Assembly: GCF_040117685.2 (NCBI RefSeq)
Contig: NZ_JBEDYP020000011.1
Location: 1 to 64,000 of the forward strand
DNA: 64,000 bases
DNA from: Gracilimonas sp040117685
Lineage (GTDB): Bacteria; Bacteroidota; Rhodothermia; Balneolales; Balneolaceae
Direction of reading: 5' to 3'
In this document: in pieces, positions 35,843 through 42,494 of the stretch
Position numbering within the stretch: the stretch's first letter is position 1
Layout of the letters: each line of letters opens with the position of its first letter
Made by a program: the position numbers and the translations under genes
Notes under the pieces: model-generated
The model's database searches: none
Told to the model about the DNA's origin: nothing
The model's input: only the letters and a program-made list of their open reading frames with translations

Positions 35843-36160
35843 TCAAATTGGGGATCCCCAACCATCATATTCTCCGCCCTGTTCTTCAGCTACCTTTTTG
35901 AACCAGAGGCCCAATTCATAAACCCGATCCGTGCTTATCTTCATTATCTTATTAGCTGATAATGACCACCCTTTATTCTTATCGAGGTAATGCAGATCTG
36001 TACTGAAACCAAGATTTAATAACTTGACTTCTACCTGACAGGCAGCATATTCAGTTGGAAAGTAAAAGAAAAAATCGACCGGCCTTTCTTTATCAATATC
36101 ACCACCAAACCTGATTATATTTGCTACTACTTTAGCATCTACTTCTTTCGGTCTTGACAT
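35843..36160 (-). CDS. RraB-family regulator (ribonuclease E inhibitor-like)
   Basis: 105 residues of the RraB/DUF695-like alpha/beta fold. The N-terminus (DAKVVANIIRFGGDIDKERPVDFFFYFP) and the C-terminal GGEYDGWG match the family. In E. coli RraB binds RNase E and shifts mRNA decay; members outside gammaproteobacteria are not proven to do this. It lies 46 nt downstream of the MgtC-like gene on the same strand. Confidence 0.75.
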   Translation of the reverse strand: MSRPKEVDAKVVANIIRFGGDIDKERPVDFFFYFPTEYAACQVEVKLLNLGFSTDLHYLDKNKGWSLSANKIMKISTDRVYELGLWFKKVAEEQGGEYDGWGSPI

Positions 36161-36206
36161 AGGTTCCTGAAATCTATTTCACTTCAATCAATACAAATAA
36201 ACAAAA

Positions 36207-36692
36207 CTATTCTACATACGGACTTTCATAATCCGAAACTTCATAGATTAATCTATTCAGTTTAGTAAATAAGAAATTAATAGTCACCAGAATAACAGTA
36301 GCTCCGGCTCCCAGTATGTATTGCTTCAAGGCAATACTGATTCCAATCCCTGCAGCCATCAAAATAGTTGCAGAAGTTGTAAGATATTTGACCATGGTGT
36401 CGGAAGTGCTTTTCAATATAGTACCGGCTCCTATAAAGCTTACGCCTACAATCACCGCGTGAAGCATTCGAATGGGGTCAACGCCAAAGCTCTCGGTGGC
36501 GGCCAGCGTGCCAAAATCCTGAACCACGACTCTTCCCAAGGAAACCAGCAATGCCGCTGATCCCGCTATAATCATGTTCGTTCTTAAACCTGCCGGCTTT
36601 TGCTTCCATTCTCGTTCCAGTCCTAAAATACCACCCAAAACCAATGCGATGCTTACATCCATCAATATGTACGATTGCGCTAATAAATCCAT
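36207..36692 (-). CDS. MgtC/SapB-family membrane protein
   Basis: 161 residues with four or five transmembrane helices and the family signatures LGGILGLEREWKQKPAGLRTN (residues about 20-40) and VGVSFIGAGTI near 88. MgtC proteins affect growth at low magnesium and F-ATPase activity in pathogens; in free-living bacteria the role is unclear. This is a short form, lacking the C-terminal ACT-like domain of Salmonella MgtC. Confidence 0.88.
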   Translation of the reverse strand: MDLLAQSYILMDVSIALVLGGILGLEREWKQKPAGLRTNMIIAGSAALLVSLGRVVVQDFGTLAATESFGVDPIRMLHAVIVGVSFIGAGTILKSTSDTMVKYLTTSATILMAAGIGISIALKQYILGAGATVILVTINFLFTKLNRLIYEVSDYESPYVE

Positions 36693-36806
36693 AATTCTAA
36701 TTACTTAAGGTTGTTGATTCTGTTCCTTACTGATATATAAGAAACAAGCTGAGCTTTGTTCCTTGCAACACCTGTATATCTATAGATGTGATAGAAAATA
36801 ACAAAT

Positions 36807-36824
36807 TAGTTTAATGTTAAACTA
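36807..36824. promoter_or_regulatory. Candidate operator: 18-bp palindrome upstream of the dioxygenase operon
   Basis: A perfect inverted repeat TAGTTTAA-TG-TTAAACTA lies 58 nt before the ATG of the MhqO-like gene. Its size and symmetry suit a dimeric repressor of the MarR class, and MhqR-like MarR proteins control mhqO homologues in Bacillus. A weak promoter could overlap it (TTGAAT at 36825, TATCTTG downstream). No regulator is encoded beside it. Confidence 0.5.
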
Positions 36825-36882
36825 TTGAATGATTCGTTGTATCTTGTGGTTGGATTATTGAACAGTAATCAAACAAAAAATC

Positions 36883-37830
36883 ATGAAACATCAGAAAGGA
36901 ATACACCACATTACCGCACTGGCAGGAGATGCCCAACGAAACGCTGAATTCTATACTCAGATTTTGGGGATGAGGCTGGTCAAGAAATCCGTGAATCAGG
37001 ATGATCCCGGAACTTACCATCTGTTTTATGGAAATCAGTCTGCCAATCCGGGCTCCAGCCTTACCTTCTTCCCCTGGCCACAAGCGATAAAAGGCAAACC
37101 GGGAACCGGTGAAGTAGTGAATGTTGGGCTTCAGGTACCGGAAGGAACTCAGGAATTTTGGGAATCACGCCTCAGTGATCATGATGTCAATTTTGAAGTG
37201 AAAGATGTGTTTGGACGAACCGTGCTTCGATTCAACGACCCGGACGGAATGGAACTGGATCTGGTTTTTGAAGGAACGGCCAAAGAGAAAGTTGAAAATG
37301 TAGATTACATCGTTCCTTACGACAAAACCATACAGGGATTTTGGGGAGCGCGTATGTACCTCACCGAACGGGAGCATACACAAAAACTGATCCATGAGCT
37401 GTTTGAGTTTGAAGAAGTGGCAAATGAAGGAAATCAGTTCCTATATCAAACCGAAGCAGAAATCGGTCATTCGGTAATTATTGAAGTAGCTGATGCGCCT
37501 GTTCATGGTCAAAATGGACGAGGAATTGTGCACCATATCGCTTTCCGGGCAGAGAATAAAGAAGAGCTGGATCAGCTTCGGGAGAAAGTAAACCAACGCG
37601 GACTCAACCCTACCCAGATTATCGACCGCCACTGGTTCAATTCCGTGTATTACCGAATTCCTGCCGGGGTACTTTTTGAGATGGCATCTGATGATCCCGG
37701 TTATACCGTTGATGAGGAGTTTGAGCACCTTGGTGAACATCTTATTCTTCCCCCTTGGCTGGAAAACAAACGGGACCGGATTGAACAAATTCTCCCCGAA
37801 ATAAACATGCCTTCTAAGGCAACACGCTAA
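36883..37830 (+). CDS. Ring-cleaving dioxygenase, VOC superfamily (MhqO-like)
   Basis: 315 residues with two vicinal-oxygen-chelate modules. The first starts GIHHITALAGDAQRNAEFY near residue 6, the second holds GIVHHIAFRAENKEEL near 210. The C-terminal FEMASDDPGYTVDEE carries the third metal ligand Glu. This is the family of B. subtilis MhqO, MhqA and MhqE, which act on hydroquinones and quinones. A MhqD-like hydrolase gene follows, as in the mhq operons, so a quinone-detoxification role is supported by context. Confidence 0.9.
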   Translation: MKHQKGIHHITALAGDAQRNAEFYTQILGMRLVKKSVNQDDPGTYHLFYGNQSANPGSSLTFFPWPQAIKGKPGTGEVVNVGLQVPEGTQEFWESRLSDHDVNFEVKDVFGRTVLRFNDPDGMELDLVFEGTAKEKVENVDYIVPYDKTIQGFWGARMYLTEREHTQKLIHELFEFEEVANEGNQFLYQTEAEIGHSVIIEVADAPVHGQNGRGIVHHIAFRAENKEELDQLREKVNQRGLNPTQIIDRHWFNSVYYRIPAGVLFEMASDDPGYTVDEEFEHLGEHLILPPWLENKRDRIEQILPEINMPSKATR

Positions 37831-37917
37831 TGCATTCACAACGTAGTGACACAAAATCTTATGTCACTACTACGTTACAATAAAAACACCATTTCAAATT
37901 CAGTTACATCCACACCC

Positions 37918-38586
37918 ATGAGTTTATTCCGTGTTACAGAACACACAAATTTTGAAGGTCCTCACCAAAACACACAAGTTGCCGAGGCGGGAATGCCTGC
38001 TTCAGAGGCTGATTACGCTATGATTATGATTCACGGCCGTGGTGCCAGTGCGCCCAGTATTCTCGATCTAAGTTCAGCATTCGAAACAGAAAAGAAAATT
38101 ACTTATCGGGCTCCGCAGGCAAACGGACATACCTGGTATCCCTATTCCTTTTTAGCTCCCACTGAGCGGAACGAACCCGGTTTATCCTCAGGATTGCAGA
38201 AGATTCATGATATTATTGAGGAATTGGAATCCGCAGGTATTTCCAAAGAACGAATTTTCCTGCTTGGTTTTTCCCAGGGTGCCTGCCTCGCTTCAGAATA
38301 CATTGCCCGCCACCCCGAAAAATATGCCGGCTTAATTGCTTTAAGCGGAGGCGTAATCGGAGATACCATTAACTTCGATCATTACAATGGCGACCTGCAA
38401 CAAACTCCGGTATTCTTAGGATGCAGTGATGTAGATCCGCACATTCCGAAGGAGAGAGTTCATGAGACCGAAGAGCTTCTCAGTAAATTAGGCGCTGACG
38501 TCACCAAAAAACTCTACCCCGGCATGGGCCACCTTGTGAATGAGGACGAGATCAAGCATATTAATGGCTTACTAAATTCAAAATGA
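37918..38586 (+). CDS. Carboxylesterase/phospholipase family hydrolase (MhqD-like)
   Basis: About 222 residues of alpha/beta hydrolase fold: the oxyanion segment MIMIHGRGASA near residue 37, nucleophile Ser in LLGFSQGACLA, acid in GCSDVDPHIP, and His in GMGHLV. I chose ATG 37918 because the family begins about here (MSLFRVTEHTNFEGP). The GTG at 37846 would add a low-complexity stretch that contains part of a hairpin (37843-37870). The last codons lie inside the AT-rich inverted repeat at 38576-38641. Works with the MhqO-like enzyme upstream, possibly on ring-cleavage products. Confidence 0.88.
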   Translation: MSLFRVTEHTNFEGPHQNTQVAEAGMPASEADYAMIMIHGRGASAPSILDLSSAFETEKKITYRAPQANGHTWYPYSFLAPTERNEPGLSSGLQKIHDIIEELESAGISKERIFLLGFSQGACLASEYIARHPEKYAGLIALSGGVIGDTINFDHYNGDLQQTPVFLGCSDVDPHIPKERVHETEELLSKLGADVTKKLYPGMGHLVNEDEIKHINGLLNSK

Positions 38587-38641
38587 AAAGTGAAAAATTA
38601 AAAATTGTCCGGAGGCCTATTTTTAATTTTTCATTTTGAAT
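38576..38641. repeat. AT-rich inverted repeat, copy 1
   Basis: Left arm 38576-38605 begins ATTCAAAATG and ends TTAAAAAT; the right arm 38619-38641 is its reverse complement except that 7 nt (GTGAAAA) are missing. Loop 13 nt (38606-38618). A second AT-rich repeat of the same shape lies at 42399-42484, also with a left arm 7 nt longer. The stop of the hydrolase at 37918 is in the left arm. Confidence 0.7.
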
Positions 38642-38656
38642 CTTTAATTCACAATA

Positions 38657-40225
38657 ATGGAAATTCTTTGGCTGGCTGCGGCCTATATTTTGGGGATGGC
38701 TGTATCGCGACTTAAACTGCCGCCGCTGGTCGGTTTTTTGGGTGCGGGTATTATTCTTTCCCTCGTCGGTTTTGAAACCACCGACACTCTCCATGAGATC
38801 GGACACCTCGGGGTCTTATTTCTACTGTTTACGGTAGGATTACACCTGAGGCTGAAAAGCATTCTTCGTCCTGAAGTTTTAGGTGCCGGAGGTATACACC
38901 TTGCTTTAACCGCCGGTATTTTTGGGCTCATAGCGTCCTTGTTTGGATACGAGCTTGTTGAAGCAATTATCATCGGTATCCTCCTCGGCTTTTCGAGTAC
39001 GGTACTGGCTGCTAAATCTCTGGAAGACCGGGGCGAGCTTGGCGCATTCCATGCCCGTGTTTCTATTGGTATTTTGATTTTACAGGATATTGTAGCTATA
39101 GCACTACTCGCTTTAACGGGTGGAGGAGTGCCCTCAATCTGGGGTTTAGCTCTATTGGCTTTACCCCTTTTCCGCCCGCTGCTAATTAAGGCTTTGATAG
39201 CTAGCGGACATGATGAACTCCAGCTTTTATTTGCTCTGATTTTAGCCATCGGCGGCGGAGCACTTTTTGAAGTATTAGGGCTCTCATCTGAGCTGGGAGC
39301 GTTGGTAGCCGGTGCTTTGCTTTCCGGTCATAAACTTGCTGATGAACTCACCCATAAACTTTGGGGACTTAAAGAGGCCTTTCTGGTCGGTTTTTTCTTG
39401 GAAGTTGGCCTTGCCGGATTACCGGGCTACAACGAACTAATATTCTGCGTGGTGATTTTAGCTTTACTCCCCATTAAATCCATACTCTACTTCTTTTTAC
39501 TGGTTGGCTTTAAGCTACGATCGAGAAATTCTTTTCTGGTCACCACCACACTTACCTCCTACAGTGAATTTACCCTCATTGCCGGAATTGTAGCCGTTTC
39601 GGGCGGCTTCATCCCTGAAACCGTTGTTACCAGCTTTGCCTTGCTTGTGGCGGTTTCTTATGCCATCAACGCTCCGCTTTCTGCAAATGTCAATGCGCTC
39701 TGGAGTAGGTTTGAACTTTCCCTTTTGAAGTATGAACGTGATGTAAAACATCCCGGCCAGCAGGTGGTATCGCTTGGCAGTGCAAATTACCTGGTGGTTG
39801 GAATGGGACAGGCAGGTTCATCTGCTTACGAATACCTGAAATATTACGGCCACAAAGTAATTGGAATGGATGCTGATCCGGCCAAGCTGGAAGAAAATAT
39901 TCAAAGCAAAAGACGGGTAGTGTATGGTGATGCCCGTGATCCCGAGTTGTGGGAAAACATCAACCTGGAAAATGTAAAGGCCATTATGCTGGCTATTCCA
40001 AATCCTGACACTAAAGTTGAGGCCACTAAGTTGCTGCGTCAGTATGGGTACAAGAGGGATGTAGTGGCTTTGACTATGCGAAGTGATGAACACAGAGCCC
40101 TGAGGGATGCCGGAGCAACCGCTGTTTGCCTGCCTATGTCTCAGGCCGGAAAAAAGCTGGCGGAACTCAGCCTTGAAGAAGGTCCTTCGGAAAGCACATC
40201 GCTTAACCTGACTTTTGACCGATGA
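38657..40225 (+). CDS. CPA2-family cation:proton antiporter with TrkA-N domain (Kef-like)
   Basis: 522 residues. The Na+/H+ exchanger membrane domain covers about residues 1-375 (GFLGAGIILSLVGFET, HLGVLFLLFTVGLHL, LGFSSTVLAAKSL, ILILQDIVAIALL are typical of CPA2), then a Rossmann TrkA-N domain begins NYLVVGMGQAGSSAYEYL near residue 376 with GMDADP. KefB/KefC proteins release potassium and acidify the cytoplasm when glutathione-electrophile adducts appear; this protein has the same domain plan without the C-terminal Kef extension. First gene of a tight 5-gene run; it overlaps the next gene by 4 nt. Confidence 0.92.
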   Translation: MEILWLAAAYILGMAVSRLKLPPLVGFLGAGIILSLVGFETTDTLHEIGHLGVLFLLFTVGLHLRLKSILRPEVLGAGGIHLALTAGIFGLIASLFGYELVEAIIIGILLGFSSTVLAAKSLEDRGELGAFHARVSIGILILQDIVAIALLALTGGGVPSIWGLALLALPLFRPLLIKALIASGHDELQLLFALILAIGGGALFEVLGLSSELGALVAGALLSGHKLADELTHKLWGLKEAFLVGFFLEVGLAGLPGYNELIFCVVILALLPIKSILYFFLLVGFKLRSRNSFLVTTTLTSYSEFTLIAGIVAVSGGFIPETVVTSFALLVAVSYAINAPLSANVNALWSRFELSLLKYERDVKHPGQQVVSLGSANYLVVGMGQAGSSAYEYLKYYGHKVIGMDADPAKLEENIQSKRRVVYGDARDPELWENINLENVKAIMLAIPNPDTKVEATKLLRQYGYKRDVVALTMRSDEHRALRDAGATAVCLPMSQAGKKLAELSLEEGPSESTSLNLTFDR

Positions 40226-40746
40226 GCGATTTGTATGTTCAAATATCTGAGGATGACTATTTCCTGGGAAATCCGGAGGCTAAAACCACCCTGCTGGAAT
40301 ATGGCGATTATGAATGCCCGTACAGCAGACTTGGATATCGTTTTTCACAGATGTTATTAAAGGAATATAGGGAGCAGTTAAATTTCACCTTTCGGAATTT
40401 CCCTATCCGAAAAAAGCATCCTAATGCTCAGCTTGCAGCTGAAGCCGCTTTATGCGCCGGCGAACAAGACCGGTTTTGGGAAATGCATGACTTACTTTTC
40501 AAGCATAATCGTACACTTAGTGAAAACAGAATACTTGATTTTGCAGAAGACATCGGGCTCGATTTGTATAGGTTCAGAGTAAACCTCTCCACCAACGAGT
40601 TCGCCGGCCGAGTTACGGCAGACTTCAGAGGAGGCATTAAGAGCGGAGTTGATGATACCCCTACCTTCTTTGTTAACGGTAAGCGATATTCCGGAGAATT
40701 AGATTACAAACAACTGAAGGCATTTACTGACACCTTCCTGAATTAA
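40222..40746 (+). CDS. Cytoplasmic DsbA-like protein with a monothiol CPYS site
   Basis: 174 residues of DsbA-like thioredoxin fold: GDYECPYSRLGYR near residue 28, then the helical insert (RKKHPNAQLAAEAALCAGEQDRFWEMHDLLF), and the cis-Pro loop DDTPTFFVNG near 150. The usual CPYC is CPYS, so only the first cysteine is present and a dithiol exchange is not possible. There is no signal peptide, unlike true DsbA. Proteins of this kind often follow Na+/H+ antiporters. Overlaps the antiporter stop (ATGA). Confidence 0.85.
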   Translation: MSDLYVQISEDDYFLGNPEAKTTLLEYGDYECPYSRLGYRFSQMLLKEYREQLNFTFRNFPIRKKHPNAQLAAEAALCAGEQDRFWEMHDLLFKHNRTLSENRILDFAEDIGLDLYRFRVNLSTNEFAGRVTADFRGGIKSGVDDTPTFFVNGKRYSGELDYKQLKAFTDTFLN

Positions 40747-40757
40747 ACTCGACCCCA

Positions 40758-41015
40758 ATGACATGCTCGCATAAAGATATGATCAAGGTCACCACCACTT
40801 CTGTTGATGTTTGTCAGCATTGCGTGGAACAGGGAAGTTCCTGGGTGCATCTGCGCATGTGCATGACTTGTGGTTATGTGGGCTGTTGTGATTCATCCCC
40901 TAACAAACATGCCCGGGCACATTTCGAAACATCAGAACATCCCATTATTCGTTCGATTGAACCTGGTGAAGAATGGCGCTGGTGTTATATTGATGAACAA
41001 TACATGAGGCCTTAA
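40758..41015 (+). CDS. UBP-type zinc-finger protein
   Basis: 85-residue free-standing ZnF-UBP domain. The metal ligands line up: Cys3, His5, Cys19, Cys22, Cys35, Cys38, Cys43, His51, His55, His61, and the core reads CMTCGYVGCCDSSPNKHARAH. In eukaryotes this fold binds the free C-terminus of ubiquitin; bacteria have no ubiquitin of that kind, so the ligand here is unknown. It sits between the monothiol DsbA-like gene (11 nt upstream) and the histidine kinase (stop and start share 1 nt), so it is probably an adaptor in the same pathway. Confidence 0.88.
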   Translation: MTCSHKDMIKVTTTSVDVCQHCVEQGSSWVHLRMCMTCGYVGCCDSSPNKHARAHFETSEHPIIRSIEPGEEWRWCYIDEQYMRP

Positions 41016-42403
41016 TGGATGACTATATCGTAAAAGGGATTAAATCATTTCCTCAGTTTTCCGAGGTTCCGGAAGAACAGCTACAGGCATATGTGGAACT
41101 CTCGGAAGTATGCACCTATCAGCCAGGAGAAATTATTGTAAAGCCCGGGGATGAGATCAATAAAATGTACCTGGTACTGGAAGGGAATATCAGGATTCAG
41201 CTCAAGAGAGGAGATCAGTTCACGGTAATTGATACTTTTGATCCGGGCGATCTAACCGGTAAACTTCCCTTTTCACGCCTTCAATCATCGCTGGCTTATG
41301 TGACGGTGATGGAGGAGTCGACCGTATTGGTTACCCATGAGGAAAATTTTTCGGAAATCGCTTCCCATTATCAGCTTATTGAATCCTTTGTTCATGCCTT
41401 ATCTGATCGAATCCGTCACTTTACCACCCAGCAGCAGCAGAACGAGAAACTTCTCGCACTTGGTAAACTTTCCGCTGGTCTTGCGCATGAATTAAATAAC
41501 CCGGCCTCGGCGATGGTCAGGAGTGCCACATCGCTCAAGACAAACCTTCATGCTAAACCCGAAAAGTTTAAAGGGATGATGGAACTTCAGTTGTCTGAAG
41601 AGCAAGTGGATGCTATCAACAAAATTATTTTTGAGAAGCTGGAATCCAACCCTCCTACTCTCAGCCTGATGGAACGCACTTCGCAGGAAGATGAACTTGC
41701 AGACTGGTTAGAAGATCACGGAATTGAAGAAGTCTATGAACTGTCAGAAACATTTACTGAACACGGCTTTGATACCGACGCCCTTGATGAGATCAAAAAC
41801 ATCGGTGATGAAATACTGCTCCCTCCCGTCATTAAATGGATTGAGGATGTTTTTGTTACCGAAAAAATGATTGCCGAAGTAGAAGATGCAGCACGCAGAA
41901 TTTCAGATCTGGTATCTTCCATCAAAACCTATTCTCATATGGATCAGGCCAATGAGAAGGAACCGGTAGATTTAGAGAAACTGTTGAAAAGCACTCTCAG
42001 CATACTGAACCACAGAATTAAAGAAAAGCAGGTGACCGTTGAAATTAATATCCCGGACGATTTACCGGAGTTCTGTGGATTTGTCAGCGAACTGAATCAG
42101 GTTTGGATGAACTTGCTGGATAATGCTGTGGATGCTCTTGAACAAAAGGGACACATAGAGATTTCGGCCAAATCTAAAAACGGTGATCTCAAAATTTATT
42201 TTAAAGATAATGGAGCCGGCATCCCTGAAGACGTACAAACCAAAATTTTTGATCCCTTTTTTACAACCAAAGGTATAGGAGAAGGAACCGGCCTCGGTCT
42301 CGATTTTGTTCGAAAAATTGTGCAAAAGCACGATGGCACCATCTCCGTACAATCCAAACCCGGCGAAACTATCTTCGAACTGTGTTTTCCGCTAAATAAT
42401 TAA
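41015..42403 (+). CDS. Histidine kinase with cyclic-nucleotide-binding domain
   Basis: 462-residue soluble kinase. The N-terminal cNMP-binding beta-roll (residues about 12-115: GEIIVKPGDEINKMYLVLEGNIRIQL) is followed by a helix and an H-box AGLAHELNNPASAM with His158. Between this helix and the second dimerisation helix (ISDLVSSIKTYSHM, about 302-316) lies an unusual insertion of about 110 residues rich in Glu and Asp. The ATPase has WMNLLDNAVDAL, DNGAGIP and GTGLGLDFV. It has no transmembrane helix. It likely phosphorylates the response regulator-TrxR fusion encoded 91 nt downstream. Confidence 0.9.
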   Translation: MDDYIVKGIKSFPQFSEVPEEQLQAYVELSEVCTYQPGEIIVKPGDEINKMYLVLEGNIRIQLKRGDQFTVIDTFDPGDLTGKLPFSRLQSSLAYVTVMEESTVLVTHEENFSEIASHYQLIESFVHALSDRIRHFTTQQQQNEKLLALGKLSAGLAHELNNPASAMVRSATSLKTNLHAKPEKFKGMMELQLSEEQVDAINKIIFEKLESNPPTLSLMERTSQEDELADWLEDHGIEEVYELSETFTEHGFDTDALDEIKNIGDEILLPPVIKWIEDVFVTEKMIAEVEDAARRISDLVSSIKTYSHMDQANEKEPVDLEKLLKSTLSILNHRIKEKQVTVEINIPDDLPEFCGFVSELNQVWMNLLDNAVDALEQKGHIEISAKSKNGDLKIYFKDNGAGIPEDVQTKIFDPFFTTKGIGEGTGLGLDFVRKIVQKHDGTISVQSKPGETIFELCFPLNN

Positions 42404-42484
42404 AAATTAAAGATGAAAAATTTAAAATTAGCTTCAATAATTTCATTTCGTCTCGTCTTTAATTTTAAATTTTCAATTTTTAAT
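42399..42484. repeat. AT-rich inverted repeat, copy 2
   Basis: Left arm 42399-42430 (starts ATTAAAAATT, ends TTTAAAATTA) and right arm 42460-42484, its reverse complement except for 7 nt that the left arm has in addition (AAAGATG). Loop 29 nt (42431-42459). It overlaps the kinase stop and lies in the gap before the RR-TrxR gene. Same layout as the repeat at 38576-38641 in this operon. Confidence 0.7.
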
Positions 42485-42494
42485 TCCCGCAGGG

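Noticed and set aside
37843..37870. Terminator between the dioxygenase and hydrolase genes
   Set aside because: A 9-bp stem GTAGTGACA/TGTCACTAC exists but has no T run, and the next gene has no promoter of its own that I can see.
40758..42403. Bacterial ubiquitin-like defence system (Bil/CBASS type)
   Set aside because: Only a UBP finger is present. No E1, E2, deubiquitinase or ubiquitin-like gene is seen, and the neighbours are redox enzymes.
38576..42484. CRISPR array
   Set aside because: There are only two AT-rich inverted repeats, far apart and without regular spacers.
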